A DNA stretch of 64,000 bases from Diplolepis rosae (Eukaryota; Arthropoda; Insecta; Hymenoptera; Diplolepididae), in NCBI GenBank assembly GCA_030998225.1, contig JAPYXD010000752.1, positions 14,710,501 through 14,774,500 of the forward strand. Direction: 5' to 3'. Position 1 is the stretch's first letter. Every line of letters begins with the position of its first letter. Below, piece by piece: positions 21,831 to 33,644 of this stretch. The notes under the pieces are model-generated. The model saw only the letters and a list, made by a program, of their open reading frames with translations, ran no database searches and was not told the origin of the DNA. Both the position numbers and the translations under genes were made by a program.

Positions 21831-23489
21831 TAGGTCTTTTTAAGGATAAAATTATGTAATAATCCGCCGGCGAAAATGATAAACAATGTATAACAGGTAA
21901 AAAAACGAATAAGTATACCCGAAATTTTTTTTTTATTGAGACACGAAATAAATATGTTAAAATTTAGCAGAACATTTGCTCAAATTCAGTAGAGCGCTTT
22001 CTCGACATCAGTAAGCCATCTTCTAAGATTAAGAACAAAATTCTAAATCTCAGCGCGCGACTTTATGAAATCTGGAAAGTCTATTGCTACAATTCAGAAA
22101 TTTTTACCATAATTCAGCAAGTCAAGGTATAATTTTCAAACGAAATTAAAAATTTTATTTTCATTGAAATATATAGTTTTTTCAGTGGCGGACTAAGAGA
22201 TTTCTTGTTCCGGGGTGGTATTTACTGAAAGCCCCCGACCCCCGCCATAAAAATTAATGACTTATCAGCGGTACTTTAAAATAAATTTGCACATGACACA
22301 TAAAGTAAGATAAAAAGGATTATTCAGTAAGTCATAGAAATTTTTTCCACCAGTGTATTTTACCATAAATTTTGCTTATTTTAATTTTATGAAGCATAAC
22401 TTCTCAACCCTTTATAAGTTAGAAATATGGCTATGACGCAACGCTGAGAAGAGTTTTCATCCCTAAATCAAGTCAATAAATTGCGCGCGCATATATTCGC
22501 TTGCTGCACAGGAGACAGAATGGACCGAAATCTGTCTAAAATATAAAAATGATATCAAATTCACTTCAATATTTTAAATCAATATGAGCCAAAAATAGAA
22601 AATAAAAATTCTGCTACTTTAGACTTTATAACGTAAATAATAGAGAAACGAAAAAGAGAAGTAATGAAACTGTTAATGATTGATAAGAAAACTTAGGTTA
22701 TAAATTGTTGACAAACATTTGGACTGTAAAGTGCAGTAAAAGTGAGTATTCTTCGGTTAGGTAAGTTTTTATAATTTTTCTTGAAATGTTTAACTGTCTA
22801 TCATAATTATAACATTTTATTGTAAAATTATTCTATTGTGTAAGATTATTTGCTTTCTGTATTGGTTACCAAACCTAAACATATGATATATGTTATGACA
22901 AATATATGTACTAATATATGATGTATGTTATTATATACAGAGTGAATATAAAATTTGGAAAGTCCAGAATAATTCATAAATTATGCGTTTTTTCAAATGC
23001 TACTAAGAGAAAAAATTATTAACTTCAAAATTATCTATTTTCCAGAGGCCATTTATTTTATTTGAATATATATTTTGCTGAAATTAAATAAATCTAAATT
23101 GTATGGATTAAACAGTCCTTGTTTAGTCACACACATAAATACACGCCTAAATACTATTAAGATTTTTAATTGCAGTAGGTTCCCGTTTGAAATTTCAAAG
23201 ACGCCCCCCCCCCCCCCGTGTGGAGTTGATCTTTGCAAAATCGCTTTTTTTCTTTGAAAATAAAAATTTTTTATTGCGGACATCATTTTTCTACGATATG
23301 TACTTTTTTTGAGATATTTTGATGTCTCAAGATAAAAAACTCACCCTGTGCAGTAGTAAAAAATTTTCAGACATTAAATTAATAGTATATTGTTTCAACC
23401 AAACAAAAAAATTGTTTCTTTCGATAATATCTATTCAAACAAATTTCTTTTCATAGCGCCTCCTTTGAAAATCCGATTTTCGGTACCTG
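21831..23489. other. Non-coding; possible terminal-repeat remnant and poly-C tract
   Basis: ACAGAGTGAATATAAAA at about 22937 and the complement-like ACTCACCCTGTGC at about 23340 may be the ends of a degraded DNA transposon, but no coding remains. A run of 14 C lies at 23204-23217. Nothing else recognised. Confidence 0.35.
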
Positions 23490-23553
23490 TAGAGCGGGTT
23501 AAAACTACGATTTTCAACCCTAGGGTTGAAAGTCGCTGTTTCAACCCGCTCCA
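23490..23553. repeat. Short palindrome
   Basis: GAGCGGGTT (23492) pairs with AACCCGCTC (23543), and the centre TCAACCCTAGGGTTGA is itself a perfect palindrome. Confidence 0.7.
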
Positions 23554-24211
23554 CAGTTACAGCCAATCAGATTCTCAAAAGAGTTGCTATGAAAAATAGT
23601 ATACATTACTCGAAACAAAACACAGCGAAAGCATTTCGTGTGATTGCAGCCCTCGTTTCACTCGGGCAGCAAACTTCACACTCATGTAATCGCTCTGTTT
23701 CGCCCCTTGTAATTTAATATACTATTATGTAATCAAACAGTTTTCTTGGTTTTTTTAATAAGGTAGCAATAGTATATTGTCTGACTAGGAATTAAAGTTG
23801 GTCTTTTCGACTGTGTGCAATGTTTGTCCGCATAAGGCGAAGGCACTTGTTCGAAAAGACCATTGCTCCGATGTTATGTTATGCGTAATAACGTACAAAG
23901 ATGTTTTGAGAATGTTACTGAGTCATTCGCTTAGAAAGCTCAGTAGTTAGTACTTTATTGGTCAGACAAGAACTGAGGAGCGGGTTCTGCGCTCTACATT
24001 ATATAGGCCTCGAGTGCTAATAAAAGGGGTATCTTACCGTTAGGCATAACACTCCCCTGTTTAGAATGAATTTAGTCCCTAAATTTTGATACGTCTATTT
24101 TTGGGTGGTTCAGTTAGCAAAGGCTGAACACTCGCATTGTAAGTGATCACATGCGTGTGTGTGTCTATTTTAGTTTTAACGCAAAATAAGCATATTCTTT
24201 TCGAGATACAA

Positions 24212-24232
24212 TTTTTTTTTTTTTTTTTTTTT
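24212..24232. repeat. Poly(T) run
   Basis: Twenty-one consecutive T. It could be the poly(A) of a minus-strand retroposed sequence, but nothing recognisable follows it. Confidence 0.6.
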
Positions 24233-24707
24233 ACAATTCAAATAATCCGAACTTGTAACTGAATTAAATATTAATTGATTGCTTAATTAAATAATCTTAA
24301 TCTCAAATTAACCAATTATGGATCAGCCGACAAGGAAAAACAATGGCTACTTGAAGGCAGTGGCAGTTGCTATGGGAATTTTTATTATTGACAGTACATC
24401 ACGAAAGGAAACATTTTTCAAGTGTTCACTCGTAATGTAGCGCCATTTTATGCGAGAATGACATTGGGGAGTAGTAGTAAAGTAAACACAATTACGATGT
24501 GCGCATGCGCGAACATTTTCTTCTCTTACACGGCGAAAAAAATCTGACTATAATAACAAGAACACTGGTCATGCTTTTGTAGCAGGTTTCGTTCTTGCTA
24601 TCCTGTTGAAAAATTATTACATTTTAAACAGGGATCTTTCCATGGTAAAAAAGTGTCAAGTTTCATACTTTTAGAGCAGTTGTTCCTTGTGAAAAAAACT
24701 CTAAGTC

Positions 24708-24905
24708 CGCCTTGGTATGGTTGCAAAAAATTCATCTAATTTCAGCAAGAGTACTCTTGCAAACGAGATGTTAGACCACGCCTACATATGAACGTAGCGC
24801 CTAGCGTGTTCTCAGGTATGGAGCGAAATATTGGCGTCCTTTAATCTCGGTTGGAAGAGAACTCTTGATGAAATAGGATGAGTTTCTCGCAACCATAGCA
24901 AGGCG
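24708..24905. mobile_element. Palindromic MITE
   Basis: CGCCTTGGTATGGTTGC at the left is mirrored by GCAACCATAGCAAGGCG at the right, and AAGAGTACTCTTGC near the middle continues the pairing. About 198 bp, directly abutting the mariner at 24926. Confidence 0.75.
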
Positions 24906-25742
24906 AAATTCGAGCTATTCGAGTACAAATAAGTTTCCGCCGTTTGACAGAAGTTCGTGCCACCAGTAAGCTTTGATTAAAATTGACAGATGTAAAACGT
25001 CACTGTCGTAAGTTTGGACATCTATCAATAACATAACCTTGAAATATTAGTGTTTTTTTTTATCAGTATAATATATTCGTTTGTTTGCGAAAATGTCAAG
25101 TCTTGAGCCGAATAAGCGTCATTTGCTGGAACATTTGGTTTTACTCTTTCAATTTGAAGAAATCTGCAGCTGAGGCGAATCGACTGGTTGTAGAAACATA
25201 TGGTGAGGCTGCCTTAAAGTAGTCCGGTAGCAATCAAATGAGCAACTATAAAAATTTTTCGAAAATGTTTCATGCGTGTTACAAAATTCAGAATATTGTG
25301 CGGAGATTTTTTTTTCTCATGCATGCACAGAAATGGCCACTTTTTTTGCCTGAAACGCGGGAAGGAAATCCCCCTTTTGGGGTAGACACGAAAAATGCGG
25401 GAGTTATCAATAATTCGCGTGGGAATTATCAATTACTCCCGCTTATAGGGGAACAATTGCGTAATTTGCCTTGGCACCGTGATTTTTTTGTTATTTTTTG
25501 CACCATCAAGTGTCGCCATCTAACGGACCAAAAGGTAAGTTCGTTGCCAAAAGTTGAAAGTATGGGCAGCCAACTTCATCGTTGTGATAACCTACAATTG
25601 GTGCAAAATTGTTTTTGTCGAATATTCTAACTGACATTTTTCATGTATTTCGTTTCAGGAAAAACTTCTCACTCGTCAGAATCATCATTTTCTTCCCTTG
25701 TAGCATAAATATATATTGCATTATAATTTACTATTAATACCT

Positions 25743-25790
25743 ACACTACCGGTCAAAATTGTGGGACCACCTACAAAAATTGTATTAAAG
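25743..25790. repeat. Tc1-like terminal repeat
   Basis: CACTACCGGTCAAAATTGTG followed by GGACCACCT strongly resembles the ends of insect Tc1-like transposons. No matching opposite end was found in the flanking 1.2 kb, so it is a single end or a diverged MITE. Confidence 0.45.
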
Positions 25791-26042
25791 ACATGCTCGT
25801 CTTTGAAAGCGGCTATCTCCGTGAAAAATTAAGTTAGAAATATTTTTAAAAGACGTTTGAAAGATTATAAAATTTTGCGTCGAATAAGATCTATTTGAAG
25901 TATTTTCATTAAATAGAATCCAAGATAGCATGTGAGAAAGGCCGACGTAATTTTCGATTTTGACAAATTTTCACTTTTAAACTTCAGGTGCCTGCATATT
26001 TTAGGGAAGTGATGGCAAAATTTGAAACTTTGCGAAAATAAC

Positions 26043-26880
26043 GCCTGAAGCCTCAGCTATAAATTGAGCCCAAAAAAATTGAAAAATTTTAATTAGTTTC
26101 CGAGATATGACTTTATTTGTTGAGCGATGCTCGAAAGATTTTTGAAGCAACGTTTCAACCGATCGCTTGACTCACGTGGACTCACGGGACCCTGTGAGGG
26201 CACAATAGGCGGTAGGCGCCAAACAAGGCACCACTATTCGGAGAATATTTATTCTTTTATTAATCTTTTGTCATTCAAATACATTTTAATTTTTTTCGCA
26301 AATAGAATTTTTTTCACATAGTTAATATCTCCTTTCTTTAATTAAGGGCTCTTTATTTAGAAATAAAATATTTGTATAGACCTCTGCGAAAAATTGTAGG
26401 TATCATAAAAAAATATAGTTAAAACATTTTAATTAATAAACTTTTTTTTATCAACTTACACACAAAAAACAGCATAATTTGTGTGTTAAGAATGAAAAAT
26501 TTGTAACAATCAGAGGATAATTTTGAAACAATTAAATTTGTTTTTCATAAAATATTATATTTTATTTAAAATTTGTTTAAATTCAAATTTTGTAATGCAG
26601 TACAAAATTATTATTAATTTTGGAAACTTTGGAAACAATTAAAATGTATTTGAGTGACAAGAGATTAATGAAAGAAAAAATATTCTCCGAATCGTGGTGC
26701 CCCGTTTGGCGCCTGCCGCCTATTGTGCCCTGACAGTATCTCGTGAGTCGAGCGACCGGCTAAAACGCTGCTTCAAAAATCTTTCGAGCATCGCTCAACA
26801 AATAAAGTCATGTCTCGGAAACTAATGAATTTTTTAAAATGTTTTTGGGCTCAATTTATAGCTGAGGTAGTATATAACGA
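26043..26880. repeat. Inverted repeat pair with ~240-bp arms
   Basis: 26043-26290 (contains GCACAATAGGCGGTAGGCGC) is mirrored at 26630-26870 (contains GGCGCCTGCCGCCTATTGTG); CCTCAGCTATAAATTGAGCC marks the outer ends. The spacer is AT-rich. No coding. Confidence 0.8.
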
Positions 26881-28082
26881 TTGGAAAAAAAATGTTTTCC
26901 ATTAATTTACAATCTTTATTTGACTCTCGGAGTATTTCTTTCGGTGAACTTTGACAACCATCGTGCTACGCCAATCACTTGGGATCCAATTTCGGACTCA
27001 CCTGACGAGATGACAGAACCGTCAGCATAGCGGAAATATGGATTCCACTTCTTTTTTATTCTCGTTTTCTTGCTTTGATTTGAGAATAACTTTTCGAGAT
27101 ATACGGTAAGATACGATTTTCAAAAAAAAATTAATATTCTTATGAAATTTCCCAACGGTTCCATAGTTTTCCGCAACGTCGACACCAGAAAATTTGCCGC
27201 AAATTCGTGATATTATGAGTCCGCGAAATGACTTTCTATTAGAGCCCATATTAAAATTCCATATTTCGAGACGTGATAATTCAAAATTTAATACGGTAAC
27301 GCCCAAAATGGCAGAGAACTTTTCGATCGGGAGGAGTCTAATCTATCGATATATGAAATAAAAAAGGGCACTTAACCACCCTCCTTCCCACTACTGGACT
27401 AACTTAAGTGAGAGAAGTTGTCGTGAGTGGTTTCAAAAGTTTAAGAACGGTGAATTTGATATCGAAGACAAAGAACGTAGCGGAAGGCCTAAAATGTACG
27501 AAGACGTAGAATTGGAAGTATTATTGGATCAAGATTCGTGCCAAACGCAATAAGAAAACAATACGATGGACAATACTTCGAATAAAACATAAGGTTCCGT
27601 TCTTTCACAATAAATGCACAATTTTTGATAAAAAAACGGCGGAAACTTATTTGTACACCTAATATTTTCGCAAGGAACATTGCTCTTACAGCATATGACA
27701 CTAGCAATAGTGGCATGCACTTAATTCTTTTATAGTTTGGTTCCTTAACAGAAAGAGCTCAGTTTACTATAAAAATTAGATTTTTTTCTCCATATATGGG
27801 TGGAAAAGGGCAACTTTACTTTCGTTCTTCAGGTATCGAAAATCGGAATAAACGTGCATATGTGAGGAAAAAATTCATCTTCTATTCATCTCCAGTATTA
27901 ATAATAGATTATTTCATTTGAAAAACACATGTTTACCTTCAAATAACCTTGAAATCCAAATCTAAGATGAAATTCGTCACTCGTAAATAAGTGATTTTCA
28001 ATCTAAGAATTTTAGTCTCTCACCCTGCTGGAAGTAAAACGATAGAAACAGGGATATAGAAAGAGATGGGACCTAAATTTGT

Positions 28083-31000
28083 CGCTAACGCAGTGATCCC
28101 AGAATGCGTAAGATTTTTTCTCCCACCACGTTCCCGCGTGTAAGCAATACATATAAACGTGGCGTGTCGATGTATCCCCGCTCCATCGCTTGTTTGCACG
28201 CTTGCAAATCGAGAATTGGATGATAGCCACTGCTTCTTCGTTTTCTCTCGGCTTCGCTTCGGCTGTTGGGTTCGGTACTGTTGGTTCGTCGAAAGTCGAG
28301 AATTGCCGAGAATGCACGATTGCAAGTTTTATTTTTTCGCCGGCTTGGCTAATTTCAAGATTTCAAGATTTGGAGAATTTGGAGGTTGGGGTCGTATTCT
28401 GTCATTTTTGTTTACAAAATTTGACAACTCCAACAAAGGCTTGAAAACATTTACGCTTGAAGTCTTGAAATATGATATGTTAATTACTGTCAGGACATTT
28501 TACAGGATGTTTTCGAGTGTGTAATCTGCAGACAATATATGATAAGTTACTGGAGGTCTATAAAGTTGTTATATATTCAATATATTACATAAGAAAAGTG
28601 GAGGTTAGGTTTAAAGTATATATTTCATTCTCAAGTCTCAAGTGGTTTTAAATTTTGAAATTTCGTGTTTCATTTTTCAATTGATTTAAAATATTGCAAA
28701 TTTAGAATAATACTAATTATATTTATTATAAATTTATTCAGTTAGTCAACATTTATTTTAATGACATTTTCGTGAAGAAGCATGAAAACTAAAAAATTTG
28801 TAATTTATAATAACAGTCTATTCATATTAAAATTTTTTTTTTGCATAAGTACTTTCTTAAATTTTCATTAAATTAAATATTAAATATTTATAATATTTTC
28901 AATGAAAATAGAGCATATATATGAAATAATAAAAACCACAACTTTGAGAGGAAAACTTATTAATATAACTACAAGTTTTTTTATTAAAACATTACAAAAC
29001 TATTAATTGCTTAAAATTCTTATATCAGTATAGGGATAAACAATATTATATTTCATATATATGCTCTATTTTCATTGAAAATATTATAAATATTTAATAT
29101 TTAATTTAATGAAAATTTAAGAAAGTACTTATGCAAAAAAAAATTTTAAATATTAATAGATTGTTATAAATTACAAATTTTTTAATTTTCATGCTTCTTT
29201 ACGAAAATATCATTAAAATAAATGTTGACTAACTGAATAAATGTATAATAAATATAATTAGTATTATTCTAAATTTGCAATATTTTAAATCATTTGAAAA
29301 ATGAAACACGAAATTTCAAAATTTAAAACCACTTGAGACTTGAGAATGATATATATATTTTAAACCTAACCTCCACTTTTCTTATGTAATATATTGAATA
29401 TATAACAACTTTATAAACCTCCAGTAACTTATCATATATTGTCTGTAGATTACACACTCGAAAACATCCTGTAAAATGTCCTGAAAGTAAATAACATATC
29501 ATATTTCAAGACTTCAAACGTCAATGTTTTCAAGCCTTTGTTGGAGTTGTCAAATTTTGTAAACAAATGTGACAGAATACGACCTCAACCTCCAAATCCT
29601 CCAAATCTTGAAATCTTGAAATTAGCCAAGCCGGCGAAAAAATACAAGTTGCAATCGTACATTCTCGACAATCCTCGACTTTCTACGAACCAACAATACC
29701 GAACCGAAGAGCCGAAGCTAAGCCGACAGAATACGAAGTGACAATGGCAATCATATTCCATACAATCATGAATAAATTAAAGTACAGCAATTAATTTTTT
29801 TAATTAAAAATTTGTACTTAGACCACATTAAATTAATATTAAATTTAAATGCAAATCCAGTGTAAACTATATTGTTTTTCGATCTGAGCAACATTTCTTG
29901 ACTTTGAATTTCATTGGAAGATTTTTCGATTAACGTTCAAATTTTTCAACAAATTTGCCATATCAGCCAATTGCAAAAGTTTTCAAAGTAATAATAAATA
30001 AATAAATAAAGTAATAATTAAAATAATTACACGTATTTCTCGAATATTTCAAAACAAAAATGGCCTAAAATAAAGATTTATAAGATTTTGTAAAATTGTG
30101 GGAAAATTTTAAATGTCTTATTAAATAAGTGGTTGATCTTTTGAGCTTGAAAATCTTTCACTTAAGGGAGTTACTCAGGATGAAGAATTAACGAACAGAA
30201 AAATCTTAAACTTTGCAGAGCGTTAGAATATAATTAAAAAATTATCCGTACGAAATTTCAAGGTCTGAGGTGGGTTTTTTAGTGAAATTTTCATATTTTT
30301 ATTTTGCGCCTCTCTAGTTGATTCAACGTGGGCTCTTATGAGAAATCGCGAAGGTTATCGTGTATTATCATTGATATCTTTTCAACTGACGAACAGATCA
30401 TAATGGGATTTGAACAGTAGAAAAATAAGACGTTCAGGAACAGTTATTAACTTTAATAACATTCAAAGGTGGGTTTTGAAAGTAATAACAAATACGATGA
30501 AGATTAGAAATTGCTGTGATTTTGATCTTTGGTTAGGTATGTGGCAACGTCGCATTCGTAGGTTATGTGCGCGAAATTTGAAATGTATGCGTCATATCTA
30601 TTCAGCAGCTCCTACCAACTGGTGATTGAAATTTGTTATGAAAATCATGTTTTTAATAAATGAAATATAACATATTAATTATTCGTATGATAAATAAACG
30701 AATTAAGTACATACAAACAACTTTATTTACATACATATCATAATACGTAGTACGTAAAATCTTTCTCAATGACATAGTAAATTTGTCTTATTTTCACAGT
30801 CTTGAATCGATATAACAAGTTTTCAATACATATCTATTTTCATCACAATCGTTCATTAATTATTATTTAGAATATTTGATACATATACAATAAATAAATA
30901 CCAACTAAACTAAAGTAAATTAGTATTTTCTTTTCAGATAATCACAGATTTTATTTTTAACCTTCCTATTATTTGTCACACGAATTTTCCCGTTTTTATC

Positions 31001-31125
31001 AGCACCAAACAAACGAGATAATCCATCAAAACCATGTTCTTTGTATGCATCGATATGTGTTGCTTACACGCGGGAACGTGGTGGGAGAAAAAATCTTACG
31101 CATTCTGGGATCACTGCGCTAACGA
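28083..31125. mobile_element. ~3-kb element with ~65-bp inverted ends
   Basis: AGTGATCCCAGAATGCGTAA and the following CTCCCACCACGTTCCCGCGT (28095-28145) recur inverted at 31060-31120. Inside sits the long palindrome 28207-29765 and about 1.2 kb without recognised coding. No target duplication is evident. Confidence 0.55.
28207..29765. repeat. Long palindrome with ~720-bp arms
   Basis: 28207-28927 is repeated in reverse complement at 29047-29765 around a ~120-bp spacer, with only scattered differences over 700 bp. Overlapping open frames on both strands at the outer ends (such as 28012-28325) are consequences of the structure. I see no domain in them. Confidence 0.9.
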
Positions 31126-31249
31126 ATATAACACAGAAAAATCAGCATATAGCGAAACTCGAACCTTAACCACGCACGCATCGATATATTGCCAAACGCT
31201 TAGTCTACTGAACTAAGGTAGAACATGAGATATAAAAATCTCGATGTTA

Positions 31250-31765
31250 CTCATGAGATACATTTCGCTATCCATGTCTATTCCTCGACTATACCTATCC
31301 AACTTCTACTATCCCTTCGTCAATCTAAAATCAATCCAATCTTCGAATACCCTTTTCTCTATTTCAGTCTATACCTTGTATACTTGCGGTGCCATTTTCT
31401 ATCTTTTTCCTATTCGATCAATAAAAGTAATTATTGACAATTAATGATGCAGTATGTACAAGATTAGAAGATCTAAATACGAGGAGGGATAGGTATTAAA
31501 GGAAATAATAGTGAACCTGGAGTGACAAAGAGATAATCAAGAGGTAGAAAGTGATAGAGGTAAATAGATGAGGAATATATTGAAATAAAGAAAAGAACAT
31601 TGAAAGATATAGCCGTGAATTTGGATTAGCAAAAAGATATAAAAATATAGAGGTCAATATACGCGAGATAGGCTGAGATTAGGAGAAGGGGATTGAAAGA
31701 GATATATGTAAATTTGGATAAACAAGAGATAGAAGGAGATAGTTGTAGATAGAAAAGAGATAAAA
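31250..31765. repeat. Pyrimidine block followed by purine block
   Basis: 31250-31420 is rich in C/T on the plus strand (TATCC, CTATTCC words) and 31450-31765 in A/G (AGATAGA, GAGATA words). This looks like a degenerate simple repeat arranged as an inverted pair. No coding. Confidence 0.5.
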
Positions 31766-32214
31766 ATAGGACTAACCCTAGTGAACCCGGTGCAGTAAAC
31801 GGTCAGCGAATTCGCTCACTATTCACTGACCGTTTACTGACCGCATTCGCTGACTTCATAATAATATGAATAAAAAAAACATATAAAATATTTACATTTT
31901 TTAAATTATGACTCTGCAGTACATTTTGTGTTAGAAGTTAATACAATAGGTTTATTTTATAAAGTTAAGAACTGAAAAAAAATAATACCTGTCACTGAAG
32001 GCAGTACAGTGGTTCAGCAATGTTTGATTATTATCACTGCACTGCCTTCAATAACAGGTATTATGTATTTTAGTTTTTAACGCTAAAAAAGAAAATTATT
32101 ACATTAACTTTGAAACGTCCAATCTCAAAATGTAGTGCAGAATCATAACTGAAACAATGTAAATGTTTTTTAATCTGAACGTTCACGGGCCGGGTCCGCT
32201 AGGGTTAGTCCTAT
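31766..32214. mobile_element. MITE with ATAGGACTAACCCTAG ends
   Basis: The left end ATAGGACTAACCCTAG followed by TGAACCCGG is mirrored at the right (CTAGGGTTAGTCCTAT). The interior has two smaller hairpins (GTAAACGGTCAG near 31797; CACTGCACTGCCTTCA near 32036). A truncated relative surrounds 43649-47769. Confidence 0.75.
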
Positions 32215-32881
32215 GACGGTTCGTAAACGTGATCTTCTACAGGATCATGTACACAAATTCTCATAGAACTAGTCCACCAGGATTCGCCAGCATGTTGAAT
32301 TTCTCGCTAGCGAGTTGAATTTTTGTGGTTATGAAAGAAGGGAAGCTATCAAAGATATATTGCTGCTGATAGTTGTTAATAATATAAGGCAATATGATAA
32401 AACCGATATACTGGAAACTGTGTTGGATCCTTTCCCGTTTATGATCCTTGGTAGCCATTCAGGAACCCCATGAACATGTAATGGTTTCCCTAAAGGTTTC
32501 TTTATTGTTTTCTTGTACGAGATCAGTTAAAAGAATTTGTTGCAACATAGACGAATCCAGACGATTTCACGCTTTCACGACGAATTGCGACGTTGATCAC
32601 ATAAATCCCATTTCTGGATTCGTAAGCTTCTAACGCGCCACGCGCAAATTGTTATACCTACAAATTCGTAGCGAGTCCGACCGTCCCAACGAATCCAATC
32701 GGTGACTTCGTACGGTGGATGATGTACGAATGTCGCGTTCACCGCCTCGAAATCTTCCCGTTTTTACGATTTCTTACGATTTTAAACTATTTCAAACAAT
32801 TTCAACTATTAGGTGTAGAACTTTGCTTCCGCCGTTTTTTTCCAAAATTCGAGGCTCTATTCTTAAAAAGTGATTATCTAT

Positions 32882-33540
32882 TTATGATTCAAAGTACTGT
32901 CCGTCGCTAGCCACTACTCTTTTTTCACCTTTCTGGCAATTGTTGGATACCATCTCGAAAAAACGATGTGTCTTTCAAGGTGGTCCACGAATTGATCCAT
33001 TTCAGCGTTTCCAAGTATGTCTTTACCGGTCTTGCAACATGTGGTCGAGCATTCTCATGTTGGAGGATAACTTTGTCGTGTCTGTCACAGTACTGTTGCT
33101 GTTTCTCCTTCAATGCTCGGCTCAAACGCATCAATTGCGTTTGATACCGATCCGTTGCAGTGTTCGCAAAACGTGGACGTAAACGGCCCCCACCATGGAC
33201 CCTACCAGCTCATGGCTTCTTCCTCGCTCCACTGCCATAGGTTGGTTGAATGAGGAAGACACAATGAGCTCGAAGCATCTATGGTGGGGGCCGTTTACGT
33301 CCACGTTCTGCGAACACTGATCCGTTGTGATGGTTGTACTTGGTTTCAACAGCTCATAATACACCAAACTGAGCTGAGTCACAATGCGATGTAGAAACCC
33401 CTTCCGATTCTGTCTTTGAAGAAGCTCTTCACAAGCAAAGAAACGCCGTTCAACATCTCTCAGCTTCAGCTCGTACGGAATTCGATTTCCTTGCTTCTCA
33501 ATCACTCCCATGGCTTTGAGGCGTTTCGAAATGGCATTGT
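32882..33540 (-). pseudogene. Mariner transposase remnant
   Basis: Minus strand in order: NAISKRLKAMGVIEKQGNR, YELKLRDVERRFFACEELL and HRIVT; then QLSLVYYELLKPSTTITTD, a hAT MITE, RALKEKQQQYCDRHDKVILQ, HENARPHVARPVKTYLETLK, and finally the C-terminus GIQQLPER with ASDGQYFE in a shifted frame up to the stop at 32882. Two deletions removed the first and third catalytic aspartate regions (after HRIVT and after TLKW), and the second motif reads HEN instead of HDN, so all three catalytic acids are lost or changed. Confidence 0.85.
33158..33319. mobile_element. hAT-type MITE with 8-bp target duplication
   Basis: CAGTGTTCGCA..TGCGAACACTG ends and long pairing arms (GTGGACGTAAACGGCCCCCA near the left). 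Flanked by ATCCGTTG at 33150-33157 and 33320-33327. The 8-bp duplication and CAG..CTG ends are typical of hAT elements. It sits within the mariner transposase remnant. Confidence 0.88.
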
Positions 33541-33644
33541 TTTTTATATTATAAGCGGCAGTATTAGTAATTGTGGGGATAAGATTTATACAATGAGTCC
33601 TATAAATTTTTTTCTAAAAAATTATGATAATCTAATTTAATTAC

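Larger units (their letters stand above)
25218..27403. mobile_element. TTAA-flanked element inserted in the mariner
   Basis: TTAA at 25214-25217 is repeated at 27404-27407. The ends AGTAGTCCGGTAG and CTACTGGACTAAC are imperfect inverted repeats. Deleting it restores the mariner codons E-A-A-L-S-E-R-S-C-R-E-W. TTAA duplication is the hallmark of piggyBac-type elements, but no piggyBac transposase is visible. It contains a Tc1-like end (25743), an inverted repeat (26043-26870) and an unrecognised minus-strand open frame at 27306-27022 (SNRKSFRGLIISRICGKFSG) that I suspect is repeat-derived. Confidence 0.65.
25093..27552 (+). pseudogene. Mariner transposase N-terminal fragment (split)
   Basis: 25093 starts MSSLEPNKRHLLEH; after one slip the helix-turn-helix reads KKSAAEANRLLVETYGEAA up to 25217. 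It resumes at 27404 with LSERSCREWFQKFKNGEFD and ERSGRPKMYEDVELEVLL, ending with SCQTQ and a stop near 27552. These are the paired N-terminal HTH motifs of mariner transposases. The DD34D catalytic domain is deleted. Confidence 0.8.
24926..27653 (+). mobile_element. Internally deleted mariner interrupted by a 2.2-kb element
   Basis: Terminal repeats CAAATAAGTTTCCGCCGTTT (24926) and its exact complement (ending 27653) are flanked by TA on both sides. Without the inserted 25218-27403 and one TTAA the element is about 0.54 kb: it keeps the transposase N-terminus and both ends but lacks the catalytic two thirds, the common form of non-autonomous mariner. Confidence 0.85.

Noticed and set aside
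28012..28524. Overlapping ~100-codon frames on both strands
   Set aside because: They lie at the edge of the long palindrome and in terminal repeats, overlap each other in several frames and show no domain.
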